Assembly (NCBI GenBank): GCA_023460795.1
Contig: JAEWPC010000060.1
Coordinates: 42,299 to 106,298, forward strand
Direction of reading: 5' to 3'
Length of the DNA stretch: 64,000 nucleotides
Source of the DNA: Bacillota bacterium
GTDB taxonomy: Bacteria > Bacillota > Bacilli > Paenibacillales > Paenibacillaceae
The notes below the pieces were generated by a model, which was not told the origin of the DNA, ran no database searches, and worked only from the letters and a program-made list of their open reading frames with translations. This document shows positions 41,161 through 49,304 of the stretch, in pieces. Each line of letters begins with the position of its first letter. Position 1 is the first letter of the stretch. Both the position numbers and the translations under genes were made by a program.

Positions 41161-42264
41161 TTACCAGAAAATCTCTTGCTTCCCTCTCAGCTTCGCGATG
41201 CCTTCGGCGAAGAAGAAATCTCCGTATATGATCGGCGTCTCGACTTCGTAGCCGCTTGGGAAGCTGCCCGTGCCTTTAACGATCAGTGCCTCCTCCGCGG
41301 GATCCTTCGGCGTGTAGTTCTCGTACAACGACTTGAGAATCGCTTCCCCCGCGTTACGGTATCGCTCTGTGTCGTCCAGCCCGGTCAGCGCCGCAATCTC
41401 GAGCATGCCGCTTGCCGCGCAAGCTGCCGCAGTCGAGTCCTTCGCCCAGATTTGCTCCTCTGGCGCGCGGAAGTCCCAGGGCGGCACGAGATCGTCCGGC
41501 AAGTGCTTGAGGAAGAAATCCGCCGTCTTCTTCGCCGCGGCCAGAAACCGTTCATCCTTCGTATAACGGTAGCTGTTGGCGAAGCCGTAGATCGCCCAAG
41601 CCGCGCCGCGCGACCATGCGGACGACGGACCGAAGCCCTGCCCGCCGAGCGCTTCGAGATGTTCGCCCGTCTCCGGGTCGAACCGGACGATGTGCCGAGC
41701 GGCGCCATCCTCGTCGACGAAGCTCTTCAGCGTCGTCTCGGCGTGAGCGTGCGCGATGTGACGGTATCGCGGATCGCCTAGCTGCTCGCTCGCCCAATAC
41801 AGCAACCCGAGATTCATCATGCAATCGATAATCGCGAGCCCTTCGCTGCCCTCGTACAGCCAAGCGCGGATGAAACGCCCCTTCAAGTTGAATCGGCTGG
41901 CCAGATGGCTCGCCGCGATTAGCCCGCGAATCCGCGATTGCGGGTTGCCGGTCAGCGTAAAGTTCGCGACGGAGGACAGGCTCCACATGAAGCCGTTGTC
42001 GTGATGCAGCTCCACGTATTGTTGCAGCGGGACGTCCATCTTGGCTTCGCAGCTTTCCGCGGTCTTGCGCAAACTCTCGTCCTTCGTCTCCCGATATACG
42101 GTCCACAGAATACCCGGCCAGAAGCCGTTCGTCCAGCAATGCGGCTCTCGGTCGTCATACCTCCCTCCATAAGAGGCAAGCGGGAACGAATCGCCGATCC
42201 GAGCATGCGTGCGCTCGATTTTATCCAAGACATATTGCCATGCGTTCCCGCTCCAACCGCTCAT
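41161..42264 (-). CDS. GH88 unsaturated glucuronyl hydrolase
   Basis: A 367-residue alpha/alpha-barrel enzyme that removes 4,5-unsaturated glucuronic acid from the non-reducing end of oligosaccharides made by polysaccharide lyases. Both catalytic aspartates of the family appear in context: HHDNGFMW and AIIDCMMNLGLLYWAS, equivalent to Asp88 and Asp149 of the Bacillus sp. GL1 enzyme. There is no signal peptide, so it acts inside the cell. ATG 42264 has GAGGAGAG 7 bases upstream; ATG 42285, which overlaps the upstream stop as ATGA, is possible. It ends the LplABC-like operon and complements the PL8 lyase at 27-32 kb. Confidence 0.9.
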   Translation of the reverse strand: MSGWSGNAWQYVLDKIERTHARIGDSFPLASYGGRYDDREPHCWTNGFWPGILWTVYRETKDESLRKTAESCEAKMDVPLQQYVELHHDNGFMWSLSSVANFTLTGNPQSRIRGLIAASHLASRFNLKGRFIRAWLYEGSEGLAIIDCMMNLGLLYWASEQLGDPRYRHIAHAHAETTLKSFVDEDGAARHIVRFDPETGEHLEALGGQGFGPSSAWSRGAAWAIYGFANSYRYTKDERFLAAAKKTADFFLKHLPDDLVPPWDFRAPEEQIWAKDSTAAACAASGMLEIAALTGLDDTERYRNAGEAILKSLYENYTPKDPAEEALIVKGTGSFPSGYEVETPIIYGDFFFAEGIAKLRGKQEIFW

Positions 42265-42281
42265 GCAACGACTCTCCTCGC

Positions 42282-43874
42282 TCATTGTTTATTTTCGGCT
42301 AACCATGCATCGATTTGCGCCTGCATTTCCGCTTTGACCTTCTCGAGGCCGGCGGCTTCGAGCTTCTTGTTGCGCTCTTCGATAATTTTGCTCGGATTCG
42401 GCACGGCTCCGGTCGCGAGCGCCGCGTATTCCCCCATGATGCCCGATAGCGCGGACAGCTCGTTCTTCACGTTCGTGTCGTCGAACACGAAGCCCAGCAG
42501 CGGGAAGCGCGTCGCTTCGTTGTTGAACTTCTTCCATTCGTCGTACATGTCGTCCGGCTGACCCGGCTTCAAGTAGTTGATCATCTGATTGCCCAGCACC
42601 CAGAACGTACCCGGCAAGAAACCGGAATCCGGGATAAGCTCGATGCGATTGTCACCGACCTTGGTGTAATGCTTGCCTTCAATGCCGTGCACGAGCAGGT
42701 TGATGACGTAAGGATCGGTATGCATGTAGTTCAGAACCATCATGGCGCGTTCTGGGTTCTTGGACGTTCTGGAGATGGCGAGCATCGAGCCGGACGCCGC
42801 GTCCGTATCGACGATCGGCTCGGCGACGACGCGCGAGACGAAGTCGTACTTATTATCCGTGCTGATTTTCATCTCGATTTCGGCGCCCGGCTTCCAGGTC
42901 GCTCTCTGAACCCACAATTGGCCGGCTTTTCTCAGATCGGCCAAATTCGCCGTGTTCGTCGCCGCGTCCGCGTTCGTGTAGCCTTTGACGTAATAGTCGC
43001 GGTACAGCTCGTATTCCTTCTTGTTAATGGCGACGATCTCCGGATCGAGCAGCGACTTTACCTTCATGTCCGTAGACTTGAAGTCGATGAGGAACAGCGG
43101 CATTTTGCTGTATTTCGGTCCGATGGCGCGGAAAGAGGAGTTCGTCTCGTACATGATGTTATCGCCTTGCGATTGGGCGCCGACCATGTTCAAGATCAAT
43201 TGCGGCTCCTTCTCCTTCAAGAGCTCGAACCAAGGACGCAAATCTTCCATCGTGTTAATCTGATCGACCGGAATATTGTACTTGTCGACGATGTCTTTGC
43301 GGTACATCAGCGCCAAGCCCTGCGTGATCTCTTTATTCGTAGGTACCGCGTACAGCTTGCCTTTGAATCGAGGCGCTTCCAGATAAAGAGGGTTTAACCC
43401 TTCCTTGATGCCTTGCCCGTACTTATCGAGCAGCTCGTCGAGCTCGAGATAGGCGCCCTTCGTCACGTTGCCGAAGAAACCCGCCCAGGATGCGGCGAAG
43501 ACGAGGTCCATTTGTTCGCCGGTGTTCATCATGAGCTCCGTCTTCTGCCGATACTCGGAGGAAGGAATCGGACGCAGATCGATCGTCGCGTTGATCTTGT
43601 CCTTCAAATACTCGCTTAGCTTCGCCTCGACGAGAGCATCGTCCTTCTGCGGCGTGCCTTGGTACACGATCGACACTTCGTACGGTTCGAGCTGCTCGCT
43701 CGGCTCAGGCGCCGCTTCGCCGGACGAGGAAGCCGCCGGAGTCGACGCCGTCGCGCTCGGGCTCGCGGATTCGCCGGCGTTGCCGTTATTGCTGTTGTTC
43801 GAGCAGGCTTGCAGTACAACGGTTAACGTGAGTAATGCGGCGACTAGACTTCGACCAACCCATTTTCTTTTCAT
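42282..43874 (-). CDS. LplA-like extracellular sugar-binding lipoprotein
   Basis: A 530-residue binding protein of the large LplA/YtcQ class, with a lipoprotein signal (MKRKWVGRSLVAALL) and lipobox VVLQAC, then an S/A/E-rich linker. The mature part opens PYEVSIVYQGTPQKDDALVE. ATG 43874 follows AGGGAGGC by 7 bases; the frame is open to 44219 but overlaps the permease gene. It follows the two LplB/LplC-like permeases and is followed by GH88, which suggests uptake of unsaturated uronyl oligosaccharides. Confidence 0.9.
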   Translation of the reverse strand: MKRKWVGRSLVAALLTLTVVLQACSNNSNNGNAGESASPSATASTPAASSSGEAAPEPSEQLEPYEVSIVYQGTPQKDDALVEAKLSEYLKDKINATIDLRPIPSSEYRQKTELMMNTGEQMDLVFAASWAGFFGNVTKGAYLELDELLDKYGQGIKEGLNPLYLEAPRFKGKLYAVPTNKEITQGLALMYRKDIVDKYNIPVDQINTMEDLRPWFELLKEKEPQLILNMVGAQSQGDNIMYETNSSFRAIGPKYSKMPLFLIDFKSTDMKVKSLLDPEIVAINKKEYELYRDYYVKGYTNADAATNTANLADLRKAGQLWVQRATWKPGAEIEMKISTDNKYDFVSRVVAEPIVDTDAASGSMLAISRTSKNPERAMMVLNYMHTDPYVINLLVHGIEGKHYTKVGDNRIELIPDSGFLPGTFWVLGNQMINYLKPGQPDDMYDEWKKFNNEATRFPLLGFVFDDTNVKNELSALSGIMGEYAALATGAVPNPSKIIEERNKKLEAAGLEKVKAEMQAQIDAWLAENKQ

Positions 43875-43907
43875 TTCGTATGCCTCCCTATGATTTAGAT
43901 CATCTAT

Positions 43908-43943
43908 AGAACGACTTCCGGTACGCTGCCCTTCGTCGGTTCT
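43908..43943 (-). promoter_or_regulatory. Stem-loop between the permease and LplA-like genes
   Basis: AGAAC-GAC pairs with GTC-GGTTCT around a 20-base loop with one bulge, in the 74-base gap. It resembles the hairpins flanking the other binding-protein genes and may set relative expression. Confidence 0.4.
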
Positions 43944-43948
43944 ACCGC

Positions 43949-44863
43949 TTATCCCTTGACTGCCCCGATTGTCAGCCCCTTGACGAAGAACCTCTGGAAG
44001 AACGGATAAACGAGCAGGATCGGACCCATGCCGACGATCGCCATCGCCATCTGCAGCGCTTGGTCGGGAAGCTTGCTCATCATTTCCGGGTTTTGCGCCG
44101 CGATCGTGATATTCGTCTTCAGAAACTGTACGTCGTTGATGACGCGCCGCATCAGATATTGCAGCGGATACTTGTGCTCGCTCTCGATGTACAACAACGC
44201 GTTGAACCAATCGTTCCAATACGCGATCGTGCCGAACAACCCCATCGTTGCTAGTACCGGCACGGACAGCGGGAGAATGATGCTCGTGAAGATCCGCAGC
44301 TCACCGGCGCCGTCGATCCTCGCGGAGTCGATGATAGCCGGGTGAATCGTCGTCTGGAAAAACGTGCGCATGATGATCACGTTGAACGGGACGATGAGCA
44401 GCGGAAGGATAAGCGCCCAATAAGAGTCGTAAAGATCGAGCACGCGGGTATAGACCATATAACGGCTGACCAGCCCCCCGTTGAAGACGAGGGTGATGAA
44501 TAGGAAGAACGTGAAGAACGTGCGGTACGGATAGTCGCTCCTAGATAACGGATAGGCGAACAGCGCCATCAGCAGAACGCTCAAGACCGTCCCGACTGCC
44601 GTAATGCCGATGCTGACGCCGTAACCCCCGATAATCGTCCCGTAGTCTTCGAACATCGCCTTGTAAGCGATGGAAGACAGCTTCTCGGGCCAAAAGCTAT
44701 ATCCGTTGCGCAGCAGCGCGTCGCCGTCGGTCATCGATACCATAAGAACGAGCACGACAGGCATGATGAACAGCAACGACAGGAGGATGAATACGGCGTT
44801 AATCGCTACGTTCGATCCGGTAGAAATTTGATTCAATGGCTTGGCTTTGGCCGGCGCGGACAC
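43949..44863 (-). CDS. LplC/YtcP-like carbohydrate ABC permease
   Basis: A 304-residue permease with six membrane spans, the EAA-type loop (IIDSARIDGAGELRIFTSIILPL) and the class ending FFVKGLTIGAVKG. Homologous to YtcP/LplC, which partner the LplA-type binding protein. It lies 18 bases after the LplB-like permease gene. Confidence 0.88.
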   Translation of the reverse strand: MSAPAKAKPLNQISTGSNVAINAVFILLSLLFIMPVVLVLMVSMTDGDALLRNGYSFWPEKLSSIAYKAMFEDYGTIIGGYGVSIGITAVGTVLSVLLMALFAYPLSRSDYPYRTFFTFFLFITLVFNGGLVSRYMVYTRVLDLYDSYWALILPLLIVPFNVIIMRTFFQTTIHPAIIDSARIDGAGELRIFTSIILPLSVPVLATMGLFGTIAYWNDWFNALLYIESEHKYPLQYLMRRVINDVQFLKTNITIAAQNPEMMSKLPDQALQMAMAIVGMGPILLVYPFFQRFFVKGLTIGAVKG

Positions 44864-44881
44864 ATCGTTCGCCCCCTCTCG

Positions 44882-45811
44882 TTAGAATAGCGCCTGATCC
44901 CGGTCGAGCTTGCGTACCGCCATGTTCGTCGCAATGACCAGGACGAACCCGATGACCGACTGCATGAACGCGGCCGCGGAAGACATGCCGATATCGTTCA
45001 GCTCGAGCAGCGAGCGGTACACGTATGTGTCGACGACGTCCGTCGTCGGATAGAGCATGCCGGTATCCAGCGTCACTTGATAGAACAAACCGAAGTCGGC
45101 GTTCAGGATTTTGCCGATCTGCAGAATCGTCAGAATGATCATGACCGGCCGGATCGAAGGCAGCGTAATGTGCAGGATTTGCTTCCATTTCGACGCTCCG
45201 TCGATGACCGCGGCCTCGTAATATTCGGGATCGATGCCAGCGATGGCCGCGATGTAGATGATCGCCCCGATGCCGATGCCATGCCAGGCGTTGACCAGAA
45301 TCAGGATATACGGCCAGTACTCTTTCTCCGAGTACCAGAACTTCGGGTCGATCCCGAACCAATCGAGCACGGTCGTATTCATGAAGCCTTGCGTGGGGTT
45401 GAGGAACGCATAGACGAGATAGCTGACGACGACCATCGATAGGAAGTGGGGCATCAGAATAACGCTCTGGTACAGCTTGCCGGCAAACCTGCTTCTGAGT
45501 TCGTTCAGAGCGACCGCGATGACGACCGAGAGGATCAGGTTGATCGCGAGGAACGCCAGGCTGTATCCGATCGTGTTCCGGGTAATCCGCCAAAGCGAAT
45601 CCGATTGGAATAGGAATTGGAAGTTGTCAAAGCCCGCCCATGGACTTCCCCAGATACCGTCGACGTAGTTCACGTTCTTGAAGGCGATGAACACGCCGAA
45701 CATGGGGAGGTAACTGTGTATGACGAGTACGGCAACCGCTGGCAGCATCATAAGAGTGAGATAACGATATTTCCATAGGTTCGAGATCGCTTTCGTATTT
45801 GGCGACTTCAC
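44882..45811 (-). CDS. LplB-like carbohydrate ABC permease
   Basis: A 309-residue permease with six spans, the EAA motif (YEAAVIDGASKWKQILHITLPS) and the LplB signature near the N-terminus (WKYRYLTLMMLPAVAVLVIHSYLPMFG). GTG 45811 is chosen since GAGAGGAGG lies 7 bases upstream. It is the first gene of the operon LplB, LplC, LplA, GH88. No ATPase gene is nearby. Confidence 0.88.
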   Translation of the reverse strand: MKSPNTKAISNLWKYRYLTLMMLPAVAVLVIHSYLPMFGVFIAFKNVNYVDGIWGSPWAGFDNFQFLFQSDSLWRITRNTIGYSLAFLAINLILSVVIAVALNELRSRFAGKLYQSVILMPHFLSMVVVSYLVYAFLNPTQGFMNTTVLDWFGIDPKFWYSEKEYWPYILILVNAWHGIGIGAIIYIAAIAGIDPEYYEAAVIDGASKWKQILHITLPSIRPVMIILTILQIGKILNADFGLFYQVTLDTGMLYPTTDVVDTYVYRSLLELNDIGMSSAAAFMQSVIGFVLVIATNMAVRKLDRDQALF

Positions 45812-45935
45812 TCTTCCGCCTCCTCTCTTGTCTGTAAACTCATTATAGGAGAGCGCATTCTTGCTTTCGATGATCGATTCTCGCATGGATATGACGGTTT
45901 TTCGCATCGTTCGTAGCGGGATATCTTAATAAAAC

Positions 45936-45966
45936 GCAAAAAAAACGCCCCCATTAACAGGGAGCG
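45936..45966 (-). terminator. Terminator of the phnM-like gene
   Basis: On the minus strand a CGCTCCC/GGGGGCG stem is followed by TTTTTTTT. It lies about 20 bases after the phnM-like stop codon. Confidence 0.85.
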
Positions 45967-45986
45967 GTTCATGTTCAGTTCTAATA

Positions 45987-47147
45987 TTAGCGCAATTCGT
46001 ACGGGCGGGCCGTAAACACGATATTCCCATCTACTAACGTATCGCTGACGATCGGAACGCCGCGGGTTTTGCGCACGACGATCAGATCCGCTTGCTTGCC
46101 TACGGCGATCGATCCGATCTCGGCTTGTCTGCCTAGCATGCGAGCCGGTGCCAGCGATGCCATCGCTACCGCTTCCTCGAGCCGAATTCCGGCGGCTTCA
46201 AGCTCGAACACCGCATGCAACAGAGAGGCCGGATGGTAGTCCGAGCAGATCATGTTCGCCGCTTTATCTCTGATCGCGTCCGCGGCTTTCATGTTCCCGT
46301 CGTGCGATCCGCCTCTCACGATGTTCGGCGCGCCTACGCATACGTCCATTCCGCGCGAGGTGGCGTAAGCCGCCGTCTCCAAGCTTAGCGGAAATTCGGA
46401 TACGCTCGCTCCGAATGAAAGCGAACGATCGACTGCCTCCTCGCTATCGTCGTCATGAGAAGCGACGGCGATGCCGCGGCCCCGCGCCCCGGCGGTCAGC
46501 GCTCTTAGCCGATCCCAATCGACAAGCGAACGGCGGCCTTGCAGCTCTTCCACGATCGCTTGCACTTCGTCCAATCCGACGCCTTGATTTTTCATCACGT
46601 ATCGTTCGAAAGCGCCCGGGCGATGATACTGTCCGATTCCCGGCGCGTGGTCCATGAGCGATAAATAATCGATAAGTCCTTCGGAGATGCAGCGGCTGGC
46701 GAGGTCGAACCCGGTCAGATGGGACACCTCGTACCTGAGATGCACGCCGTGGCGAATCATCGCCGGCTGGCCACGGAATGACGCGATCAGCTCGATCATC
46801 TTGGAAACCAGATGCTCTCCGCGCAAGCTAAGTCCCACTCCTAACGACAGCGAATGCAGCATCGTCGTAATGCCGTGCCCCGCCAGCTTGCGCTCGAAGT
46901 TCAAGAACGCCATCTCCATCGGGAACAGCGTGTTCGGTCTCGGCTCGACTTCCTTCTCGATCGCGTCGCAATGGACGTCGATCAAGCCCGGCAACACCCA
47001 GGCCCCTTCCGCATCGATCACGTCGTTCTCGGATCCTCCGTTATCGCCGATCGCCGCGATCCTTCCGTCTTCAATCGTAACGTCGCTGCGCATAACGGCA
47101 TCCGGAAGCACGAGTTTTCCGCCTTTTATCGTCAACCGGCCCTTCAT
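45987..47147 (-). CDS. phnM: PhnM-like metal-dependent amidohydrolase
   Basis: A 386-residue protein of the PhnM family (alpha-D-ribose 1-methylphosphonate 5-triphosphate diphosphatase in the C-P lyase pathway). It shows the DVHCDAIEKEVEPRPN motif, the IAVASHDDDS metal region and ICSDYHPASLL, in family order. ATG 47147 is chosen because the frame's other ATG, 47186, lies inside the -10 box of the promoter at 47185-47214. No other phn genes are nearby, so the enzyme may work in another pathway or the rest may lie elsewhere. It is a monocistronic unit ending at a strong terminator. Confidence 0.82.
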   Translation of the reverse strand: MKGRLTIKGGKLVLPDAVMRSDVTIEDGRIAAIGDNGGSENDVIDAEGAWVLPGLIDVHCDAIEKEVEPRPNTLFPMEMAFLNFERKLAGHGITTMLHSLSLGVGLSLRGEHLVSKMIELIASFRGQPAMIRHGVHLRYEVSHLTGFDLASRCISEGLIDYLSLMDHAPGIGQYHRPGAFERYVMKNQGVGLDEVQAIVEELQGRRSLVDWDRLRALTAGARGRGIAVASHDDDSEEAVDRSLSFGASVSEFPLSLETAAYATSRGMDVCVGAPNIVRGGSHDGNMKAADAIRDKAANMICSDYHPASLLHAVFELEAAGIRLEEAVAMASLAPARMLGRQAEIGSIAVGKQADLIVVRKTRGVPIVSDTLVDGNIVFTARPYELR

Positions 47148-47184
47148 ATCGACATCCGTCCCCTTCTCCCTTTTCGTACCTACC

Positions 47185-47214
47185 ATTGTACAACATCGCC
47201 GAAACGTAATCCAA
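47185..47214 (-). promoter_or_regulatory. Sigma-A promoter of the phnM-like gene
   Basis: TTGGAT (47209-47214), 18 bases, then TGTACAAT with TACAAT at 47185-47190, read on the minus strand. Confidence 0.6.
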
Positions 47215-47228
47215 GGATCGGTTGCTCC

Positions 47229-47302
47229 TTACAACGATATCCCGCTCGCTCAGGAAGTATCAGCTTCTCAACTTTCTGAGCGAGCGGGATATCGATAAAA
47301 GG
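47229..47302. repeat. Palindromic REP-like element of the transposase-associated repeat family
   Basis: A left-type arm (47229-47254, beginning TTACAA) and a right-type arm (47276-47302, ending ATAAAAG) form a perfect 19-bp stem, CGATATCCCGCTCGCTCAG with its complement. The core differs from the copies near 0.7 and 2 kb at two positions (CTTCG to GCTCG), and both arms changed together, so pairing is kept. It lies between the prfC terminator and the phnM promoter. Confidence 0.8.
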
Positions 47303-47307
47303 GCGAA

Positions 47308-47335
47308 AAAACCGCACCCCCTCGGGGTACGGTTT
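47308..47335 (-). terminator. Terminator of prfC
   Basis: On the minus strand AAACCGTACCCC pairs with GGGGGTGCGGTTT and is followed by TTTT. It lies 22 bases after the prfC stop codon. Confidence 0.85.
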
Positions 47336-47357
47336 CCATATTATCATCGCTATTCGG

Positions 47358-48941
47358 TTAAGGCGCCATCTCCAGGAACTTCACGTCCGGAAGTCTCTCC
47401 ATCGCCGTGCGCATCGCGTATTCGTTCTCGAACAACGCGACGTCGTTGTCGTTCTTATCCTTAACGAGCGTCGAGTTGATCCGGAACTTCGACGGATCGA
47501 CCTTGCCGACGAGCCATCTCGCGAACTGGTACGTCGTGCGGTTCAACTGAATGTCGACGCCGTATTCGTTCTTCATCCGGTATTCGAACACCTCGAACTG
47601 CAGCTGCCCGACGACGCCTAGATACGTATCCTCGAACGGACCGACCGAACGGAACACTTGCACCATGCCTTCTTCCGTCAATTGGTCGAGTCCCTTCAGA
47701 TATTGCTTCTGCTTCAGCGCGTTTTTCACGGACACCTTCGCGAAGATTTCCGGCGAGAACGTCGGCAGCTCGTCGAAGGTAACGTCGCGGCCTTCGGACA
47801 AGCTGTCCCCGATGCGGAAAATACCCGGATCGAACAACCCGATTATGTCGCCCGGATATGCCGTCTCGACGATATCGCGATCTTGCGCGAGGAACTGCTG
47901 CGGCTGCGAGAGCTTGATCTCTTTGCCCGCGCGAACGTGGCGCACGGCCATACCGCGGTTGAACTTGCCGGAGCAAATGCGCAGGAATGCGATGCGGTCG
48001 CGGTGCGCCGGGTTCATGTTCGCTTGAATTTTGAAAATATAGCCCGAGAACTTCTCGTCCGTCGGATCGACCTCGCCGGCCGTGCTCTTACGCGAAGTAG
48101 GCGAAGGTGCGAGCTGCAGGAAGTTCTCAAGGAACGTCTGCACGCCGAAGTTGTTGACCGCGCTTCCGAAGAAGACGGGCGTCAACTCCCCGCGGCTAAC
48201 TTTGTCGTAATCGAATGCATCGCCTGCAACGTCGAGCAACTCGAGATCCTGAGCCAATTGGTCGGCGAGGAAATCTCCCGCCATCTCGCGGATAATCGGG
48301 TCGTTGTAGTCCGACGCTTTGCGAACCTCGATCGTCGAATGGTCTTTGCCGTTAAACAGCTCGACCTGATTTTTCATCCGATCGTACACGCCCGCCAACT
48401 CGCGCCCCATGCCGATCGGCCAGTTCATCGGCACCGAGCGGATGCCGAGGACGCGCTCGATTTCCTCGAGCAGCTCGAACGGATTCTGTCCTTCGCGGTC
48501 GAGCTTGTTGATGAACGTGAAGATCGGAATGCCGCGCTTGGCGCACACCTGGAACAGCTTGATCGTCTGCGCCTCGACGCCTTTGGCGACGTCGATCAGC
48601 ATGACCGCGCTGTCGGCTGCCGTCAGCGTCCGGTAGGTGTCTTCGGAGAAGTCTTGGTGACCTGGCGTATCCAGGATGTTCACTTGCTTGCCCGCGTATT
48701 GGAACTGCATGACGGAGGACGTAACCGAAATTCCCCGTTGCTTCTCGATCTCCATCCAGTCCGATGTCGCATGGCGGGCCGCTTTGCGCGCTTTAACGGA
48801 CCCAGCCGTATGAATCGCTCCGCCGAAGAGGAGCAGTTTTTCCGTTAACGTCGTTTTCCCCGCATCGGGGTGAGAAATAATCGCGAACGTGCGGCGCTTC
48901 TCTACTTCTTGCTGCAGTCCGTCGTTACCGTTTGAACTCAT
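47358..48941 (-). CDS. prfC: Peptide chain release factor 3
   Basis: A 527-residue translational GTPase that recycles RF1/RF2 from the ribosome. G motifs: SHPDAGKTTL (G1), RGISVTSSV (G2), DTPGHQDF (G3), NKLD (G4), then domain II and the RF3-specific C-terminal domain. ATG 48941 is chosen because GGAAGGGAC lies 10 bases upstream; an in-frame GTG at 48962 has no such site. A TATAAT box near 48980 on the minus strand is the likely promoter. It is transcribed alone and is divergent from the small toxin gene. Confidence 0.94.
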   Translation of the reverse strand: MSSNGNDGLQQEVEKRRTFAIISHPDAGKTTLTEKLLLFGGAIHTAGSVKARKAARHATSDWMEIEKQRGISVTSSVMQFQYAGKQVNILDTPGHQDFSEDTYRTLTAADSAVMLIDVAKGVEAQTIKLFQVCAKRGIPIFTFINKLDREGQNPFELLEEIERVLGIRSVPMNWPIGMGRELAGVYDRMKNQVELFNGKDHSTIEVRKASDYNDPIIREMAGDFLADQLAQDLELLDVAGDAFDYDKVSRGELTPVFFGSAVNNFGVQTFLENFLQLAPSPTSRKSTAGEVDPTDEKFSGYIFKIQANMNPAHRDRIAFLRICSGKFNRGMAVRHVRAGKEIKLSQPQQFLAQDRDIVETAYPGDIIGLFDPGIFRIGDSLSEGRDVTFDELPTFSPEIFAKVSVKNALKQKQYLKGLDQLTEEGMVQVFRSVGPFEDTYLGVVGQLQFEVFEYRMKNEYGVDIQLNRTTYQFARWLVGKVDPSKFRINSTLVKDKNDNDVALFENEYAMRTAMERLPDVKFLEMAP

Positions 48942-49002
48942 TGGTGATAAAGTCCCTTCCACTGTAAAATGACAGCTTCCATTATAGCATATTTATGCGA
49001 AA

Positions 49003-49036
49003 AAACTCCGTTCCCCGGCAAAGGGAAACGGAGTTT
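49003..49036 (-). terminator. Hairpin upstream of the toxin; terminator on the minus strand
   Basis: AAACTCCGTT(T)CCC pairs with its complement around GGCAAA. On the minus strand it is followed by TTTTTT, so it could end an antisense RNA coming from the right. On the plus strand it lies in the toxin leader, just before the ribosome-binding site. Confidence 0.65.
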
Positions 49037-49055
49037 GCGAACAGGAGGTGATGCC

Positions 49056-49139
49056 ATGGAGGTTAAGGACGCGTTGGGGCTTATGATTTCGTTCGCCACA
49101 CTCGTCGTACTTATTCTTTCTTTCCATAAAAAGAAATAG
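49056..49139 (+). CDS. Holin-like type I toxin, 27 residues
   Basis: The peptide (MEVKDALGLMISFATLVVLI, then LSFHKKK) has the form of the putative holin-like toxin family (BsrG/TxpA/Hol-Tox relatives): short acidic start, one hydrophobic helix and a lysine-rich end. ACAGGAGGTGATGCC provides a perfect ribosome-binding site. As in known loci, the stop codon lies inside a stem (AAATAGACCG with CGGTCTATTT, 49134-49170) and a terminator follows at 49220-49248. Such toxins insert in the membrane and are held off by an antisense RNA. Regulation here is inferred from these elements. Confidence 0.75.
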   Translation: MEVKDALGLMISFATLVVLILSFHKKK

Positions 49140-49219
49140 ACCGCCCAACGCAATGGACTCGGTCTATTTCCGATCGCTATTCCGAAGCCAACCGCCCTTA
49201 ATAGGGGCTGTTGTCAAGG

Positions 49220-49255
49220 GAGTCGTGTTACCCGCACGGCTCCTTTGCTTTATTT
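49220..49255 (+). terminator. Terminator of the toxin mRNA
   Basis: GGAGTCGTG pairs with CACGGCTCC (one G-T pair) around TTACCCG, followed by TTTGCTTTATTT. Confidence 0.8.
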
Positions 49256-49304
49256 GTAGTATATCACATTCCTCAAAACTGTAACACCACAACCAGTTGA
49301 AAAA

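Larger units (their letters stand above)
49003..49255 (-). ncRNA. Candidate antisense antitoxin RNA
   Basis: On the minus strand a TATACT box (about 49257-49262) could start an RNA that crosses the whole toxin gene and ends at the hairpin and T-run at 49003-49036, about 250 bases in all. Position and polarity match BsrG/SR4-type systems, but the -35 box is weak; this is inference. Confidence 0.35.

Noticed and set aside
45916..45934. GCGGGATATC followed by TTAATAAAA, resembling a right-type repeat arm
   Set aside because: It lacks the CTGAGCG half and has an interrupted CGATAAA end; too short to claim as a copy.
47658..48848. 396-codon open frame on the plus strand
   Set aside because: It is antisense to prfC and has shadow composition rich in arginine, leucine and valine.
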